Assembly: GCF_000014685.1 (NCBI RefSeq)
Contig: NC_008321.1
Location: 2,911,001 to 2,975,000 of the forward strand
Origin: Shewanella sp. MR-4
GTDB lineage: Bacteria; Pseudomonadota; Gammaproteobacteria; Enterobacterales; Shewanellaceae
Length of the DNA stretch: 64,000 nucleotides
Reading direction: 5' to 3'
A program made the translations under genes and the position numbers. This document shows positions 50,503-59,850 of the stretch, one piece after another. The first letter of the stretch is position 1. Each line of letters begins with the position of its first letter. The notes below the pieces were generated by a model. It was not told the origin of the DNA and did not search any database. It saw only the letters and a program-made list of their open reading frames with translations.

Positions 50503-52860
50503 TTATGCCAAGTTTTTAACCACTTCGAAGCCTTCAACCGGTCTTTCCAGCGCCAGTTTTAACACTTCATCGATCCAACGCACGGGACGAATTTCCAAAT
50601 CTGCAATCACATTGGCAGGAATTTCTTCCAGATCACGTTCGTTTTCTTTTGGAATTAATACCAATTTAATGCCACCACGGTGTGCCGCGAGCAGTTTTTC
50701 TTTTAAACCACCAATTGGTAACACTTCTCCGCGTAAGGTAATTTCCCCCGTCATCGCCACATCGGCGCGCACAGGGTTCCCCGTTAGGCTAGACACTAAA
50801 GCAGTGCACATTGCCGCGCCAGCAGATGGACCATCTTTTGGCGTCGCCCCTTCTGGCACGTGAACATGGATATCACGCTTCTCATAAAAGTCGCCGTTGA
50901 TACCTAATTGTTCCGCACGGGCACGTACGACCGTCATCGCCGCTTGAATCGACTCTTGCATCACATCGCCAAGTGAGCCTGTATAGGTCAACTTGCCTTT
51001 GCCGGGTACTGATGTCGCTTCAATGGTGAGCAGATCGCCGCCCACTTCGGTCCACGCCAAACCAGTAACTTGACCGATTTGGTTGTTCGATTCCGCTTTG
51101 CCATAGTCAAAACGCTGCACACCGAGGAAAGACTTGAGATTGTCCGCGGTCACTGTGACTGACTTGATGGATTTATCCAGCAGGATCATTTTCACGACCT
51201 TGCGGCAAATCTTCGACAATTCGCGCTCGAGTGCACGCACACCGGCTTCACGGGTGTAGTAGCGAATAATGCCGACTATCGCACTATCTTCGATATGAAT
51301 TTCGTTCGCTTTAAGACCGTTACGCTCGATTTGCTTGGTCAGTAAATGCTGCTTAGCAATATTGAGCTTCTCATCTTCGGTGTAACCCGACAGACGAATC
51401 ACTTCCATGCGGTCCAGAAGCGGACCTGGAATATTCATCGAGTTCGAGGTCGCCACGAACATCACATCGGATAAGTCGTAGTCGACTTCGAGGTAATGGT
51501 CGTTAAAGGTCGCGTTTTGCTCAGGGTCAAGCACCTCTAACAGTGCTGACGCTGGGTCGCCACGCATATCCGAGCTCATTTTGTCGATTTCATCGAGCAG
51601 GAATAAGGGGTTTTTCACGCCCACTTTCGCCATCTTTTGAATGACTTTACCCGGCATTGAGCCAATGTAAGTACGGCGATGACCACGGATCTCCGCTTCA
51701 TCACGCACACCGCCTAAGGCAACACGCACATACTTACGACCAGTTGCTTTCGCAATCGATTGACCTAATGAGGTTTTACCCACACCTGGTGGGCCGACTA
51801 AGCACAGGATAGGGCCCTTAAGTTGACGCACACGGCTCTGCACTGCCAAGTATTCCAGAATGCGGTCTTTGACCTTTTCCAGACCGTAGTGATCGGTATC
51901 CAGCACTTCTTGGGCTTTGGCTAAATCGCGTTTGATTTTAGAGCGTTGGCTCCAAGGCACTGAGGTCATCCAATCAACATAGCTGCGAACCACGGTCGCT
52001 TCTGCAGACATAGGTGACATCATGCGTAATTTATTCAGCTCGGCGACGGCTTTCTCTTTGGCATCGCTCGGCATGTTAGCTTCTTCAATCTTACGATTTA
52101 AGACTTCAAACTCGTCGTGGCCTTCGTCTAAGTCACCCAATTCTTTTTGGATGGCTTTCATCTGTTCGTTCAGATAATACTCACGCTGGCTCTTTTCCAT
52201 CTGCTTTTTAACGCGGGTACGGATACGTTTCTCGACCTGTAGCAGGTCAATTTCCGACTCCATCATCGCCATTAAATATTCCAGACGCTCACCGATGTTA
52301 GTCATCTCAAGCACAGACTGTTTGTCTTCAAGCTTGAGTGGCATATGAGCCGCCATGGTATCGGCGAGGCGCGCCGCTTCATCGATGCCAGAAAGCGAGG
52401 TAAGCACTTCTGGTGGGATCTTCTTATTGAGCTTGATATAGCCTTCGAATTGGCCAATCGCGCTGCGAACCAAGACTTCCTCTTCTTTGTCTTCTAAAGG
52501 CTCAGACTCAAGGTACTCTGCCTTAGCCACAAAGAAATCTGCTTCCTGAGTGTAACGCGTAATACGGGCGCGGCGACCACCTTCGACCAGCACTTTGACC
52601 GTACCGTCAGGCAGTTTAAGGAGTTGCAGAATAGACGCTACAGTGCCCACTTCAAAGATATCGTCTTTGGTCGGCTCGTCTAACTCAGCGTCACGCTGAG
52701 CGACTAAAATAATTTGTTTATCCTGGGCCATTGCCGTTTCGAGACAACGAATCGATTTTTCTCGGCCAACGAACAACGGAATTACCATATGGGGATAGAC
52801 CACCACATCTCTCAGTGGTAGCACGGGGAGTTCGATATGCGCTTCACGCTCTAAGGTCAT
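50503..52860 (-). CDS. lon: ATP-dependent protease Lon
   Basis: A 785-residue AAA+ serine protease that degrades damaged and regulatory proteins. It has the N-terminal substrate-binding LON domain, Walker A GPPGVGKTS, Walker B FLLDEIDKM, and a C-terminal protease domain with Ser in DGPSAGAAM (about 679) and Lys in GGLKEKLLAAHRGG (about 722). Length equals that of E. coli Lon (784). A sigma-32-like promoter lies 41-69 bp upstream. It is monocistronic between terminator structures. Confidence 0.97.
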   Translation of the reverse strand: MTLEREAHIELPVLPLRDVVVYPHMVIPLFVGREKSIRCLETAMAQDKQIILVAQRDAELDEPTKDDIFEVGTVASILQLLKLPDGTVKVLVEGGRRARITRYTQEADFFVAKAEYLESEPLEDKEEEVLVRSAIGQFEGYIKLNKKIPPEVLTSLSGIDEAARLADTMAAHMPLKLEDKQSVLEMTNIGERLEYLMAMMESEIDLLQVEKRIRTRVKKQMEKSQREYYLNEQMKAIQKELGDLDEGHDEFEVLNRKIEEANMPSDAKEKAVAELNKLRMMSPMSAEATVVRSYVDWMTSVPWSQRSKIKRDLAKAQEVLDTDHYGLEKVKDRILEYLAVQSRVRQLKGPILCLVGPPGVGKTSLGQSIAKATGRKYVRVALGGVRDEAEIRGHRRTYIGSMPGKVIQKMAKVGVKNPLFLLDEIDKMSSDMRGDPASALLEVLDPEQNATFNDHYLEVDYDLSDVMFVATSNSMNIPGPLLDRMEVIRLSGYTEDEKLNIAKQHLLTKQIERNGLKANEIHIEDSAIVGIIRYYTREAGVRALERELSKICRKVVKMILLDKSIKSVTVTADNLKSFLGVQRFDYGKAESNNQIGQVTGLAWTEVGGDLLTIEATSVPGKGKLTYTGSLGDVMQESIQAAMTVVRARAEQLGINGDFYEKRDIHVHVPEGATPKDGPSAGAAMCTALVSSLTGNPVRADVAMTGEITLRGEVLPIGGLKEKLLAAHRGGIKLVLIPKENERDLEEIPANVIADLEIRPVRWIDEVLKLALERPVEGFEVVKNLA

Positions 52861-52900
52861 AGTTCGATTCCGTTTAGATGAAAGGGATTAGTTATGGAGT

Positions 52901-52928
52901 ATATTGGGGCGCTTTATTGGGTTTCAAT
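52901..52928 (-). promoter_or_regulatory. Sigma-32-like (heat-shock) promoter of lon
   Basis: Minus strand: ATTGAAA-N12-CCCCAATA, compared with the sigma-32 consensus CTTGAAA-N11-15-CCCCATNT. Lon is a heat-shock gene in E. coli. The element lies immediately upstream of the short lon leader, downstream of the clpX terminator. Confidence 0.8.
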
Positions 52929-52936
52929 GGTCAAAA

Positions 52937-52966
52937 TAAAAAAAGGAGCCCGATGGACTCCTTGAT
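52937..52966 (-). terminator. Rho-independent terminator of clpX
   Basis: The stem AAGGAGTCC / GGGCTCCTT (with one G-T pair) and loop ATC is followed on the minus strand by a TTTTTTT-rich run. It lies about 27 bp after the clpX stop. Confidence 0.88.
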
Positions 52967-52992
52967 TTTCAGATTATGAATAATCAGTACAA

Positions 52993-54273
52993 TTATTGCT
53001 CGCCAGAGGCCGCTTGCGCGTCGTTACGCTCGTAAATCAGGATAGGTGCAGATTCACCATTCACCACAGATTCATCAACAACCGCCTTCACAACGCCCTC
53101 AATTGAAGGAATGTCGTACATAGTATCGAGTAAGATACCTTCTACGATTGAACGTAGACCACGGGCACCGGTTTTGCGCGACATGGCTTTATGTGCAATC
53201 GCTTTGAGCGCATCTTCGCGGAACTCTAGCTCAACCCCTTCCATCTCAAACAGCGCGTTGTATTGCTTAGTCAGCGCGTTTTTGGGCTCAGACAGAATTT
53301 GCACTAGGGCCTCTTCGTCCAGCTCGGTCAGCGTCGCTACAACGGGCAGACGACCGATAAACTCAGGGATCAAGCCATATTTGACTAAATCTTCGGGTTC
53401 GACTTGAGATAAGGTTTGCGAAATCGTTGCCTTATCTTTCTCGCCCTTAACCTGCGCACCGAAACCGATACCTGAACCTACGTGAGCACGCTGTTCAATC
53501 ACCTTTTCAAGGCCAGCAAAAGCACCACCACAGATAAACAGGATCTTAGAGGTATCTACCTGTAAGAACTCTTGCTGTGGATGCTTACGACCGCCTTGAG
53601 GCGGAACCGCGGCAACCGTACCTTCGATAAGTTTCAGCAGCGCTTGCTGCACGCCTTCACCCGATACGTCACGGGTAATCGATGGGTTATCCGATTTACG
53701 GCTGATCTTGTCGATTTCGTCGATATAGACGATACCGCGCTGTGCCTTTTCAACATCGTAATCGCACTTTTGCAGCAGCTTTTGAATGATGTTTTCAACG
53801 TCTTCACCCACATAACCCGCTTCGGTTAAGGTAGTGGCGTCAGCCATAGTAAATGGGACATTCAATGAGCGCGCGAGTGTTTCAGCCAGCAGCGTCTTAC
53901 CACTGCCCGTTGGACCAATCAGCAGAATGTTACTCTTGCCTAATTCCACGCCATCTTTAGGAGAAGAATTTCTCAGACGTTTATAGTGATTGTATACAGC
54001 GACAGACAGCACTTTCTTGGCTCTGTCCTGACCAATCACATAATCGTCTAAATGCGCACGCAACTCATGTGGCGTTGGCAATTTATCATTATCACGCTTA
54101 GGGGAGATTTCTTTAATCTCTTCACGAATGATGTCGTTGCATAATTCAACACATTCGTCGCATACGTATACTGATGGGCCTGCAATCAGTTTTCTGACTT
54201 CATGCTGGCTCTTACCGCAAAAAGAGCAGTACAGCAATTTACCGCTGTCACCATTATTTTTGTTGTCGCCCAT
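52993..54273 (-). CDS. clpX: ClpXP unfoldase subunit ClpX
   Basis: A 426-residue AAA+ unfoldase. The N-terminal zinc-binding domain (CSFCGKSQ ... VYVCDECVELC, four Cys), Walker A GPTGSGKT (about residue 120), Walker B IVYIDEIDKI and the ClpP-contact IGF loop region are all present. Length matches E. coli (424). It recognises ssrA-tagged and other proteins and feeds them to ClpP. It lies 99 bp after clpP with a hairpin (54329-54360) between. Confidence 0.97.
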   Translation of the reverse strand: MGDNKNNGDSGKLLYCSFCGKSQHEVRKLIAGPSVYVCDECVELCNDIIREEIKEISPKRDNDKLPTPHELRAHLDDYVIGQDRAKKVLSVAVYNHYKRLRNSSPKDGVELGKSNILLIGPTGSGKTLLAETLARSLNVPFTMADATTLTEAGYVGEDVENIIQKLLQKCDYDVEKAQRGIVYIDEIDKISRKSDNPSITRDVSGEGVQQALLKLIEGTVAAVPPQGGRKHPQQEFLQVDTSKILFICGGAFAGLEKVIEQRAHVGSGIGFGAQVKGEKDKATISQTLSQVEPEDLVKYGLIPEFIGRLPVVATLTELDEEALVQILSEPKNALTKQYNALFEMEGVELEFREDALKAIAHKAMSRKTGARGLRSIVEGILLDTMYDIPSIEGVVKAVVDESVVNGESAPILIYERNDAQAASGEQ

Positions 54274-54328
54274 TAATTACCTCATTTGCAGTCTGCTCTA
54301 CTGCTTGTCTTAAACTTGCTAACCCTTT

Positions 54329-54360
54329 ACTGGGCTTTGCTTAATAGAGCATAGCCCAGT
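54329..54360 (-). other. Stem-loop between clpP and clpX
   Basis: An 8-bp stem ACTGGGCT / AGCCCAGT with a 16-nt loop lies between the clpP stop and the clpX start, with no U-run. It may protect or tune the clpX message rather than terminate transcription. Confidence 0.45.
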
Positions 54361-54372
54361 CAAAAGTAAAAA

Positions 54373-54981
54373 TCAGCCGCGTTTAGTCATCACTGCGTCA
54401 ACTAAACCATATTCAACCGCTTGAGTCGCACTCATGAAGTTGTCGCGATCGGTATCACGTTCAATCAATTCGAGTGGCTGGCCAGTGTGCTCTGACAACA
54501 TCAGGTTCAGTTTATGCTTGATGCCTAAAATCTCTTGGGCATGAATAGCGATATCAGAAGCCTGACCTTGGAATCCACCCAGTGGTTGGTGGATCATCAC
54601 GCGTGAGTTAGGTAAGCAGAAACGCTTGCCCTTTTCACCACCGGCTAATAAAAACGCGCCCATGCTGGCCGCTTGACCAATACACACAGTGCTGACGTTT
54701 GGCTTAATAAATTGCATGGTATCGTAAATCGCCATACCTGCAGTGACTGAGCCACCGGGTGAGTTGATATATAAGAAGATATCTTTATCTGGGCTTTCTG
54801 ATTCGAGGAATAGCAACTGCGCCACAATCAGATTCGCCATATGCTCTTCAACTTGACCCACTAAAAAGATAATCCGCTCTTTTAACAGACGAGAATAAAT
54901 ATCGAATGAGCGTTCACCCTTAGCCGTCTGTTCGATCACCATAGGCACTAAAGCACTTTGTATGTCTGACGCATTATGCAT
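54373..54981 (-). CDS. clpP: ClpP protease subunit
   Basis: A 202-residue serine protease that assembles into a 14-mer. The catalytic triad fits spacing and context: Ser106 in GQAASMGA, His131 in RVMIHQP and Asp180 in DTDRD. The N-terminal propeptide of about 8-14 residues is expected to be autocleaved. The start ATG is preceded by AGGGAAACGAATA. A sigma-32-like promoter and a hairpin lie directly upstream, in the gap after tig. Confidence 0.97.
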
Positions 54982-55001
54982 TATTCGTTTCCCTAAATAA
55001 A

Positions 55002-55035
55002 AATGGCTCGCATGAGGAGCCTCATACGAGCCATT
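55002..55035 (-). terminator. Terminator-like hairpin between tig and clpP
   Basis: A strong stem AATGGCTCG / CGAGCCATT continued by ATGAGG / CCTCAT is followed on the minus strand by TTTTATTT. It lies 35 bp after the tig stop but only 20 bp before the clpP ATG, at or just after the predicted clpP transcription start. It therefore probably ends tig transcripts and may also cap the clpP leader. Confidence 0.82.
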
Positions 55036-55037
55036 AT

Positions 55038-55064
55038 AAATGGCGAACTGCCAATCAAGTCAAG
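55038..55064 (-). promoter_or_regulatory. Sigma-32-like (heat-shock) promoter of clpP
   Basis: Minus strand: CTTGACT-N12-CGCCATTT, one to two mismatches from CTTGAAA ... CCCCATNT. An overlapping TATAAT could serve sigma-70. clpP is a heat-shock gene in E. coli. The predicted transcript start falls at about 55030. Confidence 0.75.
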
Positions 55065-55070
55065 CTTAGC

Positions 55071-56375
55071 TTATGCGCGACCTGTAGCCTTGTTCATAAA
55101 TTCTTCAAAAGCGACTTCTTTTTCGGTCACTTTAGCAGATTTAAGCAGTGCTTCAACAGCTTGCTCTTCAAGCGCAACGTTGCGCATGTTTTGCATCAGC
55201 TCTTTGTTGCTGTTGTAATACGCAACAACTTCACTTGGATCTTCGTATGCAGAAGCCATAGAAGCGATCAGAGCTTGTACTCGTTCATCTTCAGCTTTTA
55301 GCTCGTTAGTCTTGATGACTTCGCCTAATAACAGACCGATTTTCACGCGACGAGCCGCTTGCTCAGTGAATAATTCCGCTGGCAGTTCTGGCATGTTAGC
55401 CGTTTGACCGCCGAAACGTTGCATCGCTTGTTGACGCAGTACGTTAACTTCGCCATCGATCAGTGCTTTTGGCAGTTCGATGTCGTTGTTAGCTAACAGA
55501 CCGTTGATCACTTGCTCTTTCACGTTAGCTTTTAACGCTTGCTCTAGTTCACGGTTCATGTTCTTACGGATTTCAGTTTTCAGCGCTTCTAAGCCGCCTT
55601 CGCTGATACCGAATAATGCAGCAAACTCATCGTTTACTTCTGGTAAGTTAGCCGCTAACACTTCAGTTAAAGTGATAGCAAACTTAGCCGCTTTACCTTT
55701 TAAGTTTTCAGCGTGATATTCTTCTGGGAAAGTCACGTCGATAACGAATTCTTCACCGGCTTTGTGACCTAAGATACCCGCTTCAAAACCTGGGATCATA
55801 CGGCCGCTGCCTAATTGCAGTTCGAAATCGTCAGCTTTACCGCCTTCGAATTCAACACCGTCAACTGAACCAACAAAGTTCATTTTCACTTTGTCGCCGT
55901 CAGCCGCTTCACGCTCAACAGCTGCGAAAGTCGCGTGTTGCTTACGTAAGGTTTCGATCATGCTGTCTACGTCAGCATCGGTTACAGACGCTTTTGGTTG
56001 TTCTACTTCGATTGCATCTAAACCTTTCAGCTCAACTTCTGGGTAGATTTCGAAAGTCGCTACGAATTCGAATTTTTCACCGTCAGTCGCACCAGGTACG
56101 AAAGTGGGTGCGCCAGCTGGGTTTAATTTCTCAGCGATGATCGCTTCGATAAAATTACGTTGCATCACTTCACCAGTGATGTCTTGACGAATAGCTGCGC
56201 CATAACGCTTGTTGATTACAGTAACAGGCACTTTGCCAGGACGGAAACCTGGGATACGAGCACGCTTAGCTTCACGTTGTAAACTGTCTTTAACCAGTTT
56301 TTCAATTTGTTCAGCAGGAACAGAAATGGTCAGGCGACGCTCTAGGCCTTGGGTTGCTTCAACAGAAACTTGCAT
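55071..56375 (-). CDS. tig: Trigger factor
   Basis: A 434-residue ribosome-associated chaperone and prolyl isomerase. It has the N-terminal ribosome-binding domain (signature GFRPGKVP), a central FKBP-type domain (KMNFVGSVDGVEFEGGKADDFELQLGSGRMIPGFE) and a helical C-terminal domain. The frame reads to 56426, but ATG 56375 with GAGGT upstream gives the family start MQVSVEATQG. It opens the tig-clpP-clpX-lon block and has its own promoter at 56530-56558. Confidence 0.96.
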   Translation of the reverse strand: MQVSVEATQGLERRLTISVPAEQIEKLVKDSLQREAKRARIPGFRPGKVPVTVINKRYGAAIRQDITGEVMQRNFIEAIIAEKLNPAGAPTFVPGATDGEKFEFVATFEIYPEVELKGLDAIEVEQPKASVTDADVDSMIETLRKQHATFAAVEREAADGDKVKMNFVGSVDGVEFEGGKADDFELQLGSGRMIPGFEAGILGHKAGEEFVIDVTFPEEYHAENLKGKAAKFAITLTEVLAANLPEVNDEFAALFGISEGGLEALKTEIRKNMNRELEQALKANVKEQVINGLLANNDIELPKALIDGEVNVLRQQAMQRFGGQTANMPELPAELFTEQAARRVKIGLLLGEVIKTNELKAEDERVQALIASMASAYEDPSEVVAYYNSNKELMQNMRNVALEEQAVEALLKSAKVTEKEVAFEEFMNKATGRA

Positions 56376-56507
56376 TGTTTTACCTCGAAATTTGTCTAAC
56401 GTCCTTTGTAATAGTCGAGTCTTCAACTATTCAGGTATTCGTTTCTTGATCATTAAATTTGACTACAATGCCCACCACTATTGGCTTTCGGCACAGGTCG
56501 CTGTTAG

Positions 56508-56521
56508 TTGATATCTATCAA
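56508..56521. promoter_or_regulatory. Palindrome just downstream of the tig promoter
   Basis: TTGATA-TC-TATCAA, a perfect 14-bp inverted repeat, starts within a few bases of the predicted tig transcription start. It is a candidate operator; the regulator is unknown. Confidence 0.4.
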
Positions 56522-56529
56522 GACGCGAC

Positions 56530-56558
56530 ATTATAGCCACCGTTTTGTGCAGAGTCGA
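56530..56558 (-). promoter_or_regulatory. Sigma-70 promoter of tig
   Basis: On the minus strand TCGACT-N17-TATAAT, with a perfect -10, is located about 155 bp upstream of the tig ATG. Confidence 0.72.
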
Positions 56559-56583
56559 GCCTCTACGGCCGAATCTAGGGTAT

Positions 56584-56613
56584 AAAAAAAGCGACCAGAG
56601 GTCGCTTTTTTTA
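56584..56613 (-). terminator. Rho-independent terminator of the tRNA operon
   Basis: The stem AAAAAGCGACC / GGTCGCTTTTT with loop AGA has long A and T flanks. It follows tRNA-His by 25 bp and separates the tRNA operon from the tig promoter. Confidence 0.92.
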
Positions 56614-56637
56614 TTTTGTACTCAAAGTACTTAAAAA

Positions 56638-56714
56638 TGGGGTGACTGATGGGGCTCGAACCCACGACAACCGGAATCACAATCCGGGACTCTACCAACT
56701 GAGCTACAATCACC
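56638..56714 (-). tRNA. tRNA-His (anticodon GTG)
   Basis: A complete cloverleaf on the minus strand. It includes the extra G at -1, D-arm GCTCAGTTGGTAGAGT, anticodon loop with GTG (GATTGTGATTC), T-arm GTGGGTTCGAGCCC and encoded CCA. It is the last of three tRNAs in one transcript. Confidence 0.97.
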
Positions 56715-56722
56715 ACTGAAAC

Positions 56723-56799
56723 TGGTACGCCCGGCAGGATTCGAACCTGCGACCATCCGCTTAGAAGGCGGATGCTCTATCCAACTGAGCTACGGGCGC
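56723..56799 (-). tRNA. tRNA-Arg (anticodon TCT)
   Basis: A complete cloverleaf on the minus strand, starting GCGCCCGTAGCTCAG. Anticodon TCT lies in loop TTCTAAG flanked by CCGCC / GGCGG, with T-arm GCAGGTTCGAATCCTGC and encoded CCA. It is the middle member of the operon. Confidence 0.97.
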
Positions 56800-56914
56800 A
56801 TGGTTTACAGACTCTGCTGTATCCTAACCTAGGCGGGATAACTTTTCTTAATGAAGTCATCCGCTATTACCCGCTCAAACTACCTGAGTAATTTATGAGC
56901 CAATAATATTAATT

Positions 56915-56991
<77 letters not shown>

Positions 56992-57042
56992 AGAATCATT
57001 GTTTTCAGAGCAAATGAGCACATCTGCTTGAGAACGGAGCGC

Positions 57043-57071
57043 ATCTTAGCCCCTCACTTTGCACCCGTCAA
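57043..57071 (-). promoter_or_regulatory. Sigma-70 promoter of the tRNA Pro-Arg-His operon
   Basis: Minus strand: TTGACG-N17-TAAGAT, followed by a GC-rich discriminator (GCGCTCCG) typical of stringently controlled stable-RNA promoters. It lies about 50 bp upstream of tRNA-Pro. Confidence 0.82.
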
Positions 57072-57252
57072 CGATTTTTTTAAGCATTCAAACTAGATGC
57101 TGAATTATCAGGCGAATACGCCTGTTTTTATCCATTTCGCCGCGGCTTTCACCATGACACACCCGCAACGCCCTGTTAAAATAGCCGCGATTGCCACTCT
57201 CTGTGTTAACGACAGTTTTCACCATCGCCCATATAAAGGATATCCTACACCC

Positions 57253-58107
57253 ATGACAGCCCAAATAATCGACGGCAAGGCGATTGCTCAATCCATCCGC
57301 ACACAACTTCGCGAAAAAGTAACCGCCCGCAAAGAGGCAGGACAACGCGTACCAGGTTTAGCCGTCATTCTCGTGGGAGCCGACCCCGCTTCTCAGGTTT
57401 ATGTTGGTAGTAAACGTAAAGCCTGTGAAGAAGTGGGATTTATTTCTCGCTCTTACGATCTCGATACCAGTTATACCGAAGAAGCATTATTAGCCCTTAT
57501 CGACGAACTCAATGATGATCCGACGATCGACGGTATCTTAGTGCAGCTCCCTCTACCTGCGCATATCGAAGACTCTAAAGTCATTGAGCGTATTCGCCCC
57601 GATAAAGATGTCGACGGTTTTCACCCTTATAACGTTGGCCGTTTAGCCCAGCGCATTCCCGTATTACGTTCATGTACCCCCATGGGGATCATGACCTTAA
57701 TCAAATCAACGGGTGTTGATACCTATGGATTAGATGCCGTTGTGGTAGGCGCATCAAACATTGTCGGCCGCCCAATGACACTGGAGCTATTGCTTGCGGG
57801 CTGTACCACAACCACATGCCATCGCTTTACAAAAAATCTAGAACAAAAAATCCGTCAGGCAGATTTAGTGGTGGTTGCCGTGGGTAAACCTGGCTTTATC
57901 CCAGGTGAATGGATTAAACCGGGCGCCATTGTTATCGATGTGGGTATTAACCGCTTAGAAAACGGTACCTTAGTGGGCGACGTGCAATATGATGTTGCTG
58001 CGCAAAACGCCAGCTTTATCACCCCAGTCCCTGGTGGTGTTGGCCCTATGACGATTGCCAGCCTACTTGAAAATACCCTGTATGCGGCAGAGCAATATCA
58101 CGACTAA
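57253..58107 (+). CDS. folD: Bifunctional methylene-THF dehydrogenase/cyclohydrolase FolD
   Basis: A 284-residue enzyme of one-carbon metabolism that makes 10-formyl-THF and NADPH. Family motifs are YVGSKRKACEEVGF (with the catalytic Lys), QLPLPAHI, the Rossmann segment VVVGASNIVGRPM and the C-terminal PGGVGPMTIASLLENT. ATG 57253 with AAGGA upstream gives the E. coli-like length (288); the frame is open to 57097. A terminator follows after about 145 bp. Confidence 0.95.
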   Translation: MTAQIIDGKAIAQSIRTQLREKVTARKEAGQRVPGLAVILVGADPASQVYVGSKRKACEEVGFISRSYDLDTSYTEEALLALIDELNDDPTIDGILVQLPLPAHIEDSKVIERIRPDKDVDGFHPYNVGRLAQRIPVLRSCTPMGIMTLIKSTGVDTYGLDAVVVGASNIVGRPMTLELLLAGCTTTTCHRFTKNLEQKIRQADLVVVAVGKPGFIPGEWIKPGAIVIDVGINRLENGTLVGDVQYDVAAQNASFITPVPGGVGPMTIASLLENTLYAAEQYHD

Positions 58108-58252
58108 TGTGCTTCGCCATCTCGTAGATAATGGCTTAAGTTATGGCGTAAGTTATGGCGCAAATCGCAGCATTTAAACCTGCGATTTAGCCATCTCAGC
58201 TCAGTAGCCGGTAACGCAATAACATGAGCTTAATCAAACGCGTGAGACCAAT

Positions 58253-58281
58253 AAAAAAACCTGCCATTGGCAGGTTTTTTA
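58253..58281. terminator. Bidirectional rho-independent terminator
   Basis: The stem AAAAACCTGCCA / TGGCAGGTTTTT with a 2-nt centre and T-run lies between the convergent folD and cysS genes. Confidence 0.92.
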
Positions 58282-58330
58282 TTATCGATACGAATCAAAC
58301 TTAAGCGATGGGATTATTTATTACGCCAAC

Positions 58331-59710
58331 CTATTTCTTACGCCAAGTAGTACCGCTTGGGCCATCTTCTAACACCACACCAAGCTCATTTAAACGATTA
58401 CGCGCAACATCAGCCGCAGGCCAATCTTTTTCGACGCGGGCACGATTACGCTCAACGATCAGCGCTTCAATCTCTGCCACTTCATCATCGCTACCCTCGC
58501 CTTTAAAGAAGGCATCGGGCGCTTGGTGCAATAATCCCAATACATCGGCCAGTTGCTTCATGGCAACAGCCATAGCTGAAGCCTGCGCCATATCGGTGGT
58601 TTTCAAACGGTTGATCTCACGTACCATATCAAACAGCACTGAGTAGGCTTCTGGCGTATTAAAGTCATCGTCCATTGCCGCTTTAAACTTAGCGACAAAC
58701 TCTTCGGCAGGTGCCGGCGCTACAGTCAGGTCAACATCTTTAATCGCAGTGTATAAACGCTCTAAGGCGGCACGCGCCTGCTTGAGGTTTTCTTCTGAAT
58801 AGTTGATTTGGCTACGGTAGTGACCCGATAGCAGGAAGTAACGCACGGTTTCAGGATCGTAATGGCCTAATACATCACGAATAGTGAAGAAGTTACCTAA
58901 AGACTTTGACATCTTCTCGCGGTCAACCATCACCATGCCAGTGTGCATCCAGTAATTCACGTACGGCGTATCATGGGCGCAGCAAGACTGAGCAATTTCG
59001 TTCTCATGGTGAGGAAATTGTAAATCTGAACCGCCACCGTGAATATCGAAATGCAGGCCTAAGTGCTTGCTGTTCATTGCCGAACATTCGATATGCCAGC
59101 CTGGACGGCCCGGCCCCCATGGCGACTCCCATGTTGGCTCGCCCGGTTTAGACATTTTCCACAGCACGAAATCCATTGGATTTTGCTTGTTATCGTCAAC
59201 CTCAACCCGTGCCCCCGCCTGTAATTGCTCCAGGTTCTGACCTGATAGACGGCCGTACTCAGGGAAAGAGGCCACACTGAACAGCACATCGCCATCGGCT
59301 GCCACATAGGCATGACCACGGGCCAGTAAACGCTCAACCATATCGATGATTTCGGTAATGTGCAGAGTGGCACGGGGCTCGAAATCGGGACGGATCATAT
59401 TCAGCGCATCGAAATCCTTGTGCATTTCACCAATCAAGCGATCGGTTAATGTATTGCAATCTTCTTGGTTTTCGTTGGCGCGTTTGATGATTTTGTCATC
59501 AATATCGGTGATGTTACGTTGAAAATTCACTTCATAACCCGCGTAACGCAGGTAGCGAACGATCATATCGAAGGAAACAAAAGTACGCCCATGGCCAATA
59601 TGACACAGATCGTATACGGTCACCCCGCATACATACATCCCAACTTTTCCGGGAGTAATTGGCTTAAATTCCTGTTTTTGGCGGGTAATACTATTGTAAA
59701 TCTTCAACAT
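58331..59710 (-). CDS. cysS: Cysteinyl-tRNA synthetase
   Basis: A 459-residue class I aminoacyl-tRNA synthetase. It has the HIGH motif CHIGHGRT preceded by YVCGVTVYD (zinc Cys), further zinc ligands in HIECSAM ... HHENEIAQS, and KMSKS in EKMSKSLGNF. Length equals that of E. coli CysS (461). The frame is open to 59749; ATG 59710 with GAAGAG upstream gives the standard start MLKIYNS. It is divergent from ppiB. Confidence 0.97.
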   Translation of the reverse strand: MLKIYNSITRQKQEFKPITPGKVGMYVCGVTVYDLCHIGHGRTFVSFDMIVRYLRYAGYEVNFQRNITDIDDKIIKRANENQEDCNTLTDRLIGEMHKDFDALNMIRPDFEPRATLHITEIIDMVERLLARGHAYVAADGDVLFSVASFPEYGRLSGQNLEQLQAGARVEVDDNKQNPMDFVLWKMSKPGEPTWESPWGPGRPGWHIECSAMNSKHLGLHFDIHGGGSDLQFPHHENEIAQSCCAHDTPYVNYWMHTGMVMVDREKMSKSLGNFFTIRDVLGHYDPETVRYFLLSGHYRSQINYSEENLKQARAALERLYTAIKDVDLTVAPAPAEEFVAKFKAAMDDDFNTPEAYSVLFDMVREINRLKTTDMAQASAMAVAMKQLADVLGLLHQAPDAFFKGEGSDDEVAEIEALIVERNRARVEKDWPAADVARNRLNELGVVLEDGPSGTTWRKK

Positions 59711-59850
59711 CGGCATTCTCTTCAATGATAGATTCGAGTGTAAAATCAAGGAGTCAGTCTACCACGCTGACGAGGGTTTTGAATACTGCACTTTGCGTGC
59801 AATCCGAGATAAGTTAGAATCGCGCCACTATTTACTGAGAGTATGAAAAC

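Noticed and set aside
58137..58160. Tandem repeat of TAAGTTATGGCG, two copies
   Set aside because: It has only two copies in a short gap after folD. It is too small to call a repeat locus, and there is no sign of CRISPR spacing.
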